Source of the DNA: Polaribacter sp.
GTDB taxonomy: Bacteria; Bacteroidota; Bacteroidia; Flavobacteriales; Flavobacteriaceae
Assembly (NCBI GenBank): GCA_029250685.1
Contig: JAQXEU010000040.1
Coordinates: 1-41,975, forward strand
Length of the DNA stretch: 41,975 bases
Direction of reading: 5' to 3'
Within the stretch, counting starts at the first letter, position 1. Each line of letters begins with the position of its first letter. Below the pieces are notes generated by a model. That model was not told where the DNA came from, searched no databases, and was given only the letters and a program-made list of their open reading frames with translations. Positions 1-5,618 of the stretch are shown piece after piece. The position numbers and the translations under genes were made by a program.

Positions 1-152
1 AACATTTTTTTTGCTTTTTCTAAATTGATTGGAGAAGTAGTTTCTACAATGTAGTTTTCTTCTTTTTGACAATTGTTGAATACCAAAATCATTCCAAAAA
101 ATAATGCTCCCAGTTTTAATGCGTTTAATAATTTGTTTTTTCTCTTTTTCAT
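1..152 (-). CDS. Lipoprotein, N-terminal part only (gene runs off the left edge)
   Basis: This reading frame starts at ATG 152 and stays open to the window edge, giving about 50 residues. It begins with a basic stretch (MKKRKNK), then a hydrophobic segment ending LVFNNC at about residues 26-31. That is a plausible lipobox, so the protein is probably exported and lipid-anchored. The visible mature part (QKEENYIVETTSP...) is polar. No domain can be recognised from this fragment and I assign no function. Upstream lie a good flavobacterial promoter match and three palindromic boxes, so expression is probably regulated. Confidence 0.7.
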   Translation of the reverse strand, partial: MKKRKNKLLNALKLGALFFGMILVFNNCQKEENYIVETTSPINLEKAKKM

Positions 153-179
153 GATGTTTTATTTAAAAAATAATTTGTA

Positions 180-210
180 TAAATTTAAAATGAAAAAGAA
201 TATCTAGCAA
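180..210 (-). promoter_or_regulatory. Predicted promoter of the lipoprotein gene
   Basis: On the minus strand a TTG (210-208) is followed after 20 nt by TAAATTTA (187-180), one mismatch from the Bacteroidota -7 consensus TAnnTTTG. The predicted transcription start lies about 20-25 nt upstream of the ATG at 152. The first palindromic box begins directly next to the -33 element, a position expected for an activator. This is inferred from sequence only. Confidence 0.4.
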
Positions 211-274
211 TCACCAAAAATGGGGTATTTTCTGTCTCACCAAAATTGGTGAGAAGACTCACCATTTATGGTGA
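211..274. promoter_or_regulatory. Three tandem TCACC...GGTGA palindromes, probable operator array
   Basis: Two near-perfect 16-bp palindromes are present: TCACCAAAATTGGTGA at 237-252 and TCACCATTTATGGTGA at 259-274. Each has 7-bp complementary arms around 2 nt. A degenerate third copy, TCACCAAAAATGGGGT, is at 211-226. Box starts are spaced 26 and 22 bp, roughly two helical turns. The array lies immediately upstream of the predicted -33 element of the minus-strand lipoprotein gene. The sequence shows a shared TCACCA-N4-TGGTGA pattern. The bound regulator is unknown. Confidence 0.55.
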
Positions 275-401
275 AATAAGTTTCTGTAAATTAATGATTA
301 TCAATATGTTGTAGGAATTTGTAAAATACTCTTTTTTTTGATTTCGAAAAAATAATTTTTGAGTTTAGAAAAATGAAAACGCAGATTATTGATTTAATTC
401 C

Positions 402-440
402 AAAAGAAAAGCGAAGAATATTATTCTTCGCTTTTCTTTT
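402..440 (-). terminator. Strong hairpin terminator overlapping the end of the Arc-like gene
   Basis: Positions 402-420 and 422-440 are perfect 19-nt inverted repeats separated by one base. The stem contains a GCGAAGAAT core flanked by A/T tracts. It ends the large minus-strand operon. The last codons and stop of the Arc-like gene (421-423) lie inside the hairpin. The A/T tracts on both sides could let it work in both directions. Confidence 0.75.
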
Positions 441-588
441 TAGGTTCTCTTTTGGCGTCTTTTAAACTTTGCATCAACATCCATTCAATCTGTCCGTTGG
501 TAGATCGAAATTCGTCTGAAGCCCATTTTTCAATAGACTTAATCATTTCTTCATTGATACGTAGTGCAAAAGCTTTCTTTTTTGCCAT
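421..588 (-). CDS. Arc-family ribbon-helix-helix DNA-binding protein, 55 aa
   Basis: The 55-residue product begins MAKKKAFALRINEEMIKSIE. A short beta-strand (KAFALRIN) is followed by two amphipathic helices (EEMIKSIEKWASDEF and STNGQIEWMLMQSLKDA), the layout of the Arc/MetJ ribbon-helix-helix fold. The tail is lysine-rich. RHH proteins bind DNA as dimers and are often autoregulators. It starts 5 nt after the upstream alpha/beta hydrolase gene and is the last gene of the operon that begins with the SPFH gene. It is therefore a candidate regulator of that operon, which is my inference. Its final codons lie inside the operon terminator. Confidence 0.8.
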   Translation of the reverse strand: MAKKKAFALRINEEMIKSIEKWASDEFRSTNGQIEWMLMQSLKDAKREPKKKSEE

Positions 589-593
589 GATTT

Positions 594-1517
594 TTATTTT
601 TTTATAAAAGCAACAACTGTTGTAATTAATTCTGATGAAATTGGAAAATCTGCTGAATAATACGATTTCATATTATCGGCATCAATTGCTATGTTTTTTA
701 AAACGTGATTCATATTCTCAATAATAACCAATTTTGCGTTTGGTTTTGCTTTCTGTAAAGCTTTGGCGTCTTCCACTTTAACTTGTATGTCTTTTGTTCC
801 GTTAATAATTAAAACAGGAATTGTTAGTTTTTTAATTTCTTCTGATGGATTGTGTTTTGCCCAGCTGACTAAGAAGGCGAAATTTTGTTTTGCGAAAATT
901 GATAACAACATCGGATTTACTTGTTTGATGTCTCCAGTTTCAAAAAGTTCTTTAAAATGTGCTTCGGCAACTTTACCAAATTCTGCACTTTGAGCAGTGA
1001 TTTGTTGAATAACTGCTTTGTCAAAACTTGTTGCAGGTCCAGCAATAGAAATATATTTATCGACATTTTTTGAAGCTAACATAGCAATTAGCGAACCTTG
1101 ACTGTGACCAACTAAAATAATTTCTGAAAAACGATTATCACTTTTAAGATGATTGATAACCGTATTGAGATCAGTTACAAAATCATCAAAAAGCATTCCT
1201 TTAAAAAAGTTTTTATTTTTCGGGTTTGAAGTTCTTTTATCAAAGCTAAAAAAAGCAATATCTTTTTTATTTACTTCATCTCTAAATTGCTTGATATAAT
1301 TTGCTTTAATATTCACTCCAGCTTGATTCCCGTTTCTGTCTACATTTCCAGAACCATGAACCCAAATTACTAAAGGAGTTTTCGCTTTTGTAAAAGTTAA
1401 CGTTCCAGGTAATTCAATCGAATCATTTTTAATCAGAATTTCTTCTGATGTTATTTTTGATTGCCCATTTGTAAGTGACCAAATGAATAAGAATAGGTAT
1501 AAAAATTTAGTTTTCAT
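594..1517 (-). CDS. Secreted alpha/beta hydrolase, 307 aa
   Basis: A signal peptide (about residues 1-19, ending NGQS) precedes an alpha/beta-hydrolase fold. The oxyanion region is VHGSGNVDRNG at about 53-63. The nucleophile elbow is GHSQGS with Ser139. The acid is probably Asp243 (INGTKD) and the base His271 (NMNHVLKN), so the catalytic triad is complete. The family includes esterases and S33-type peptidases, and the substrate cannot be read from sequence. It should act in the periplasm. The start codon overlaps the end of the upstream 170-aa gene by 11 nt, which suggests translational coupling. The Arc-like gene follows after 5 nt. Confidence 0.85.
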   Translation of the reverse strand: MKTKFLYLFLFIWSLTNGQSKITSEEILIKNDSIELPGTLTFTKAKTPLVIWVHGSGNVDRNGNQAGVNIKANYIKQFRDEVNKKDIAFFSFDKRTSNPKNKNFFKGMLFDDFVTDLNTVINHLKSDNRFSEIILVGHSQGSLIAMLASKNVDKYISIAGPATSFDKAVIQQITAQSAEFGKVAEAHFKELFETGDIKQVNPMLLSIFAKQNFAFLVSWAKHNPSEEIKKLTIPVLIINGTKDIQVKVEDAKALQKAKPNAKLVIIENMNHVLKNIAIDADNMKSYYSADFPISSELITTVVAFIKK

Positions 1518-2019
1518 TTGTGTGTATTTTTTCTTTGTATGTGTTTAAAACAGAATTAACATCGTTTAATAATTGTGTTCCGATTAAAATTTTCTTTCCG
1601 GCTTTTAATTCGAGTTGCAAACCCAATTCTCCAGAAACAGTATAAGCAATTCCTTTCTTTTTTCTCGAAAGAAAGCTGGTTTTTAATCCCCAGCCCCCAT
1701 ATTCAGTAATTGCATAGTATTTTCTGGTATTGGCAGATTTTAATTCTGACCAAGCAATTGTTCTTGGCTTAAAATGAAAAGGAAAAAACTGAAAATGAAT
1801 TCCTTTTTCATCAATTCTTGTTTTTAGTTTAAAGAAGAAAATTGGTAAAATACATAATGGCATTAAAATAATTGAAAAAAGAAACTCATTCAAACTCATT
1901 GTTGTGTTTTCTTTTGAAAACTCTTTAAAAATAATAAACATTGGAACAAGCATACTTATGGTTAATAAAACTATTAACCAGGTTTCTGTAAATCGTTGTT
2001 CTTCTTTAAATATTCTCAT
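1507..2019 (-). CDS. Two-helix membrane protein with a PH-like soluble part, 170 aa
   Basis: Two hydrophobic helices lie near residues 14-32 and 47-63, starting after the polar leader MRIFKEEQRFTETW. The remaining 100 residues are soluble and strand-rich (TRIDEKGIHFQFFPFHFKPRTIAWSE and following). That pattern resembles small bacterial PH-like membrane proteins, but I cannot assign a family with certainty. Its ATG shares one base with the stop of the upstream 52-aa DUF4177-like gene (TAATG), and its end overlaps the hydrolase start. It is clearly a member of the SPFH operon. Function unknown. Confidence 0.7.
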   Translation of the reverse strand: MRIFKEEQRFTETWLIVLLTISMLVPMFIIFKEFSKENTTMSLNEFLFSIILMPLCILPIFFFKLKTRIDEKGIHFQFFPFHFKPRTIAWSELKSANTRKYYAITEYGGWGLKTSFLSRKKKGIAYTVSGELGLQLELKAGKKILIGTQLLNDVNSVLNTYKEKIHTNEN

Positions 2020-2177
2020 TATCTGTTTTTATCTCTTTCAAAAACTATTCTTGTGTTTTGTTCACTTATATGAATTACTCGCCATCCACTTTTTGCATGT
2101 TCGTTTAAAGTGTCTTCTAGGCGTTCACTATTTTTAGATAACCCCGGTTTCCAGTTAATTACTTTATATTCTTTCAT
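2019..2177 (-). CDS. DUF4177-like small protein, 52 aa
   Basis: The frame encodes 52 residues beginning MKEYKVINWKPGLSKNSE. It contains the pattern of DUF4177 proteins: an initial YKV strand, an helix (ERLEDTLNEHAKSGWRVI) with the typical N...A..GWRV ending, then a strand ending in ...VFERD. The role of the family is unknown. Its ATG overlaps the end of the 35-aa gene upstream by 4 nt (ATGA), and its stop shares a base with the next start. These overlaps support it as a real translated gene in the operon. Confidence 0.7.
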   Translation of the reverse strand: MKEYKVINWKPGLSKNSERLEDTLNEHAKSGWRVIHISEQNTRIVFERDKNR

Positions 2178-2281
2178 AATTTCTTGTCTTTACATTTTTT
2201 ATTCTCACCAAAACTAATTAAAGCTAATGCTACTCCAATAGCTGTTCCTATTCCGATTGCTAAATTTTTTTTTTCGCTCAT
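2174..2281 (-). CDS. Glycine-rich micro-membrane protein, 35 aa
   Basis: The frame encodes MSEKKNLAIGIGTAIGVAL followed by ALISFGENKKCKDKKL: one short glycine-spaced hydrophobic helix with a lysine-rich tail. The start shares one base with the stop of the 52-aa gene upstream (TAATG), and the end overlaps the next gene by 4 nt. A run of ten A residues on the coding strand (2274-2265) directly follows the start region and is a possible slippage site. No known family is recognised. Translation is inferred from the overlapping architecture. Confidence 0.55.
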   Translation of the reverse strand: MSEKKNLAIGIGTAIGVALALISFGENKKCKDKKL

Positions 2282-2439
2282 TATTCTTTCTTATGTTTCT
2301 TTTTTTGTTGCTGATCAAAGATTAAACCAAGAACAAGTCCAGCTCCAGCGACCATTGGTAATCCTAAGCCTGTACTGTTGAAAATTACTCCAACCCCAGC
2401 TCCAAATATCATCCCTATATATGCGCTTTTGTTTTTCAT
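2281..2439 (-). CDS. Glycine-zipper micro-membrane protein, 52 aa
   Basis: The product begins MKNKSAYIGMIFGAGVGVIF and contains two short hydrophobic stretches rich in GxxxG-like spacings (IGMIFGAGVG and VAGAGLVLGLIF), followed by a strongly basic tail (DQQQKKKHKKE). It resembles glycine-zipper membrane peptides. The ATG lies 2 nt after the stop of the 33-aa gene, and the stop shares a base with the next ATG. No function is known. Confidence 0.6.
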   Translation of the reverse strand: MKNKSAYIGMIFGAGVGVIFNSTGLGLPMVAGAGLVLGLIFDQQQKKKHKKE

Positions 2440-2441
2440 AA

Positions 2442-2543
2442 TTATCTATTTGTCAATATTAAAACTCCAATACTAATCAATGCGATACAAATTGCAAACA
2501 CAACTAAAAGTGTTTTTTTATTTTTGATTTGAATTCCTAACAT
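2442..2543 (-). CDS. Single-helix micro-membrane protein, 33 aa
   Basis: The product is MLGIQIKNKKTLLVVFAICI then ALISIGVLILTNR: a short cationic N-terminus, one transmembrane helix of about 20 residues, and a short polar end. The gene begins 7 nt after the 25-aa gene and ends 2 nt before the 52-aa gene. It is too short for homology calls by eye. Support comes from its position in a chain of tightly spaced frames on one strand. Confidence 0.5.
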   Translation of the reverse strand: MLGIQIKNKKTLLVVFAICIALISIGVLILTNR

Positions 2544-2550
2544 TTCTTTT

Positions 2551-2628
2551 TTAATTAAATAAAGAGATTAATAACAGTGCTGTTAAGTTAATTATGAGCG
2601 CAAATATTTTTATAATTACTACTAACAT
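2551..2628 (-). CDS. Hydrophobic micropeptide directly behind the SPFH gene, 25 aa
   Basis: The frame MLVVIIKIFALIINLTALLL ISLFN starts one base after the SPFH stop codon (TAA-G-ATG) and ends 7 nt before the next gene. It is almost wholly hydrophobic with a single lysine and would span the membrane once. Random AT-rich sequence easily gives such peptides, so its reality rests on the exact spacing to both neighbours. If translated, it could be a small partner of the SPFH oligomer, which is speculation. Confidence 0.4.
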   Translation of the reverse strand: MLVVIIKIFALIINLTALLLISLFN

Positions 2629-2629
2629 C

Positions 2630-3490
2630 TTAATGACTTAATGTTCCGGTATTTAAAACAGGAGAAGCTTCTTTATCTCCACATAAAATAACCATTAAAT
2701 TACTAACCATTGCTGCTTTGCGTTCATCATCTAACTCAACAATATTCTTTTTCCCTAATTCTTCTAAAGCCATTTCTACCATGCTTACTGCGCCTTCTAC
2801 AATTTTATGACGTGCCGCAACAATTGCTGTAGCTTGTTGTCTCTTTAACATAGCGCTTGCAATTTCTTGAGCGTATGCTAAATATCCAATTCTTGCCTCT
2901 AATACTTCAATTCCAGCAATTGATAAACGTTCTTCTAATTCTTTTTCTAACGCTTCACTTACTTCGTTTACACTAGATCGTAATGTAATATCTTCTGTTG
3001 TTCCTTCATCAGCAAAATTATCATAAGGATACATGCTTGCTAATTTTCTAACAGCGGCATCAGTTTGAACTCTTACAAAGTTTTCATAATTATCAACATC
3101 AAAAGCAGATTTGTGTGTGTCTGTAACTCGCCAAACCAAAATAGTACTAATCATAATTGGGTTTCCCAATTTGTCATTTACTTTTAATCGCTCACTATCA
3201 AAGTTACTTGCTCTTAAAGAAATTGTTCTTTTTTTGTATAAAGGATTTGCCCAATACAATCCATTGTTTTTTACAGTTCCGATATATTTACCAAATAGTA
3301 AAATTACTTTTGATGAATTTGGATTCACTAAAATAAATCCGAATGCACAAATAAAACCAGTTACAGTTGCTAATATCCAAACTGGATTTTCAAATTTTAT
3401 TGCTAAAACTATTCCTCCTACGAATAGTGCTAATACTATTACGAACATTAAATATCCGTTTGCTGGTTTTATTATTTTTTCGTTTGTCAT
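2630..3490 (-). CDS. SPFH / band 7 domain membrane protein, 286 aa
   Basis: Two hydrophobic helices (about residues 13-31 and 35-55) are followed by an SPFH/band 7 domain (about 57-230) beginning NPNSSKVILLFGKYIGTVKN. The C-terminal part holds an alanine- and glutamate-rich region (ASAMLKRQQATAIVAARHKIVEGAVSMVEMAL) typical of the oligomerising helix of stomatin and flotillin relatives. Such proteins form large membrane cages that organise microdomains or control membrane proteases. This copy is not next to a NfeD-type partner; it heads an operon of micro-membrane proteins and an Arc-like protein. A promoter lies upstream at 3528-3560. Confidence 0.85.
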   Translation of the reverse strand: MTNEKIIKPANGYLMFVIVLALFVGGIVLAIKFENPVWILATVTGFICAFGFILVNPNSSKVILLFGKYIGTVKNNGLYWANPLYKKRTISLRASNFDSERLKVNDKLGNPIMISTILVWRVTDTHKSAFDVDNYENFVRVQTDAAVRKLASMYPYDNFADEGTTEDITLRSSVNEVSEALEKELEERLSIAGIEVLEARIGYLAYAQEIASAMLKRQQATAIVAARHKIVEGAVSMVEMALEELGKKNIVELDDERKAAMVSNLMVILCGDKEASPVLNTGTLSH

Positions 3491-3508
3491 GATATGGTTG
3501 TTTTATTA

Positions 3509-3527
3509 TGATATTAAAATGATATCA
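3509..3527. promoter_or_regulatory. Paired TGATATyA repeats at the SPFH promoter, candidate operator
   Basis: TGATATTA at 3509-3516 and the perfect 8-bp palindrome TGATATCA at 3520-3527 are spaced 11 bp start to start. They lie just downstream of the predicted -7 element, around the expected transcription start. Short tandem sites one helical turn apart are typical for ribbon-helix-helix repressors. The Arc-like protein at the end of this operon is therefore a reasonable candidate binder. This is inference from position. Confidence 0.35.
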
Positions 3528-3560
3528 CAAAGATATAACATTTTTTTTCTGATTTCCAAA
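3528..3560 (-). promoter_or_regulatory. Predicted promoter of the SPFH operon
   Basis: On the minus strand TTTG (3560-3557) is followed after 21 nt by TATCTTTG (3535-3528), a full match to the Bacteroidota -7 consensus TAnnTTTG. The predicted leader to ATG 3490 is about 30 nt. Confidence 0.6.
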
Positions 3561-3615
3561 TATTTAAGCGAATATTTTTATAAATTAGCCAAATATTATT
3601 TCATAAAAAATAAAA

Positions 3616-4410
3616 ATGAAAACAAACATCTTATTTATATTGGCTTTTGCATTTTTTGGAAACTTCAGCTCAGTTCCAGAAAAAGAAACTGAAGTAGTTT
3701 GGGGAAACACTGGTCATAGAGCAGTTGGAGAAATCGCTTCAAATCATTTATCAAAAAGAGTAAAGCGTAAAATAAGTGAATTATTAGACGGGCAAAGTTT
3801 AGCCATGGTTTCTACATTTGCAGACGATATTAAATCTGATAATGCATTCAGAAAATATTCGACCTGGCATTATGTAAATTTAAATGATGATGAAACGTAT
3901 CAAACTTCAAAAAAGAACCCAAAAGGAGATTTAGTTACGGCAATTGCAAAGTGTAAAGAAGTTTTGTTGGATAAAAATTCGACCAAATCAGATAAAGCTT
4001 TTCATTTAAAAATGTTGATACATTTTATAGGTGATTTACATCAACCAATGCATGTTGGAAGAGTTTCTGATAGAGGTGGGAATGATTTTAAAGTAAAATG
4101 GTTTTACAATAACTCAAATATGCACAGAGTTTGGGATAGTGAAATGATTAATAGCTTTAACATGACGTATACAGAGCTTACTAAGAATGCTGATAAAATG
4201 AGTAACTCTCAAATTAAAGAATTAAAAAAAGGTTCAGTTGTAGATTGGGTGAACGAATCTAAAGTGTTGGCTCAAGAAATTTATGCTTCTGCTAAAAATG
4301 ATGAAAATCTACGTTATCGTTATATGTACGATCATTTTGCTACAGTTAGAAGTCAATTACAAAAAGGCGGAATTCGTTTAGCAAAAGTGTTAACCGAAGT
4401 TTTAAAATAA
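3616..4410 (+). CDS. Secreted S1/P1-type nuclease, 264 aa
   Basis: A signal peptide (about residues 1-20) precedes a mature protein close to Trp29 and His34 (WGNTGHRAVGEIA), the N-terminal zinc ligands of S1/P1 nucleases. Other expected ligands are visible: Asp70 (TFADDIK), His85 (WHYVN), His136, Asp140 and His146 (HFIGDLHQPMHVG), His170 and Asp174 (MHRVWD). The set matches the family's trinuclear zinc site. The enzyme should degrade single-stranded nucleic acids, or supply nucleotides and phosphate, outside the cytoplasm. It is monocistronic and ends at a bidirectional terminator facing tsaD. Confidence 0.93.
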   Translation: MKTNILFILAFAFFGNFSSVPEKETEVVWGNTGHRAVGEIASNHLSKRVKRKISELLDGQSLAMVSTFADDIKSDNAFRKYSTWHYVNLNDDETYQTSKKNPKGDLVTAIAKCKEVLLDKNSTKSDKAFHLKMLIHFIGDLHQPMHVGRVSDRGGNDFKVKWFYNNSNMHRVWDSEMINSFNMTYTELTKNADKMSNSQIKELKKGSVVDWVNESKVLAQEIYASAKNDENLRYRYMYDHFATVRSQLQKGGIRLAKVLTEVLK

Positions 4411-4427
4411 AAAATAATTGTAAAAAT

Positions 4428-4455
4428 AAAAAGCGAGCTAATTAGCTCGCTTTTT
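4428..4455. terminator. Bidirectional terminator between the S1/P1 nuclease and tsaD
   Basis: This is a perfect 28-bp palindrome: AAAAAGCGAGCTAA (4428-4441) and its complement (4442-4455). The core is GC-rich, with A and T tracts on the two flanks, so it can terminate both convergent genes. The stop of tsaD (4455-4457) touches its right edge. Confidence 0.85.
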
Positions 4456-5483
4456 TATTCTGTAACTTTTAATCTTGCTTGCGCAGTAATGCCAATGTCA
4501 GAGTAGATATTGTTTAAGAATTTTAAGTACCCTGTAATGGCAATCATGGCAGCATTGTCTGTTGTGTATTCAAACTTTGGAATATAAGTTGTCCAGCCAA
4601 AATGTTTTTCTGCTAATTGCAAACGTTTTCTAATTTCTGAATTTGCAGAAACACCACCAGCAATTGCAATGTGCTTAATTCCAGTTTGTTTTACAGCGTT
4701 TTTAAGTTTTATCATCAAAATCTCAACAATTGTATGTTGGATTGACGCGCAAATATCAACTAAGTTTTCTTCAATAAAATTCGGATTTTCCTTAACTTGC
4801 TTCTGAATGAAATACAAAATTGCCGTTTTTAATCCACTAAAACTAAAGTCTAAATCGCCTACTTTTGGTTTTGTGAATTGAAATGCTTTCGGGTTTCCTT
4901 TTTGTGCATGTTTATCAATTAATGGTCCGCCAGGATAAGGCAGTCCTAAAATTTTTGCAGATTTATCAAAAGCTTCACCAACAGCATCATCAATAGTTTC
5001 ACCTAAAATCTCCATTTCAAAATGATTGCTAACTTTTACAATTTGTGTATGCCCGCCACTTATCGTTAAACAAATAAATGGAAACGGAGGAATCTTAGCA
5101 TTTTCTTCTTCAATAAAATGTGCTAAAATATGTGCTTGCATATGGTTTACATCTATCAAAGGAATATCTAAACCCAATGCTAATGATTTTGCGAAAGAAG
5201 TGCCAACTAATAAAGAGCCCATTAATCCTGGTCCTCGTGTAAATGCAATTGCACTCAATTGATTTTTATCAACATTTGCTTGTTCTAGAGCTTGTTGTAC
5301 AACAGGAACAATATTTTGTTGATGCGCTCTTGAAGCCAATTCAGGAACAACGCCTCCGAACTTAGAATGCACTTCTTGATTAGCTACAACATTACTTAAC
5401 ACTTTTCCGTTATAAATAACTGAAGCGCTTGTGTCATCACAAGAAGATTCTATTCCTAAAATGTAAACCGGTTTTTGGATCAA
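4455..5483 (-). CDS. tsaD: tRNA N6-adenosine threonylcarbamoyltransferase TsaD, 342 aa
   Basis: TsaD transfers the threonylcarbamoyl group to A37 of tRNAs that read ANN codons. The N-terminus carries the family signature GIESSCDDTSA (10-20) and the metal-binding HMQAH motif (His114 and His118). Length is typical. The start appears to be TTG at 5483: translation from there gives MIQKPVYILGIESSC, which fits the family, and no ATG lies upstream before an in-frame TGA at 5525-5523. It is divergent from tamB, a pairing I have seen as common in Flavobacteriia. It converges on the S1/P1 nuclease. Confidence 0.95.
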   Translation of the reverse strand: MIQKPVYILGIESSCDDTSASVIYNGKVLSNVVANQEVHSKFGGVVPELASRAHQQNIVPVVQQALEQANVDKNQLSAIAFTRGPGLMGSLLVGTSFAKSLALGLDIPLIDVNHMQAHILAHFIEEENAKIPPFPFICLTISGGHTQIVKVSNHFEMEILGETIDDAVGEAFDKSAKILGLPYPGGPLIDKHAQKGNPKAFQFTKPKVGDLDFSFSGLKTAILYFIQKQVKENPNFIEENLVDICASIQHTIVEILMIKLKNAVKQTGIKHIAIAGGVSANSEIRKRLQLAEKHFGWTTYIPKFEYTTDNAAMIAITGYLKFLNNIYSDIGITAQARLKVTE

Positions 5484-5509
5484 AAGGTTAAATGTTTTAA
5501 ATTGAATTG

Positions 5510-5542
5510 CAAAAATATTGATTCAAATTCAAAAGTTATCAA
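5510..5542 (-). promoter_or_regulatory. Predicted tsaD promoter
   Basis: On the minus strand TTG (5542-5540) is followed after 22 nt by TATTTTTG (5517-5510), a full match to TAnnTTTG. The transcript would start about 20 nt upstream of the TTG at 5483, which supports that start codon. Confidence 0.35.
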
Positions 5543-5618
5543 AATTTCAACTTTCTTTGCAAAGAGTGGAACATTTTTTGAGTAGAATTCACTGATTGTC
5601 CCATCTTTAAATAAAAAA

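Noticed and set aside
211..274. TCACC boxes as a CRISPR-like or IS-end repeat
   Set aside because: Only three short palindromic copies with 6-10 nt spacers, no unique spacers of CRISPR size and no transposase nearby; operator use fits better.
373..465. Plus-strand 30-codon frame starting ATG AAA ACG
   Set aside because: It runs straight through the perfect terminator hairpin and is antisense to the Arc-like gene; no family resemblance.
2572..2585. TAACAG-TG-CTGTTA inverted repeat behind the SPFH gene as a terminator
   Set aside because: Stem of 6 bp, no T tract, and it lies within the 25-aa frame; too weak.
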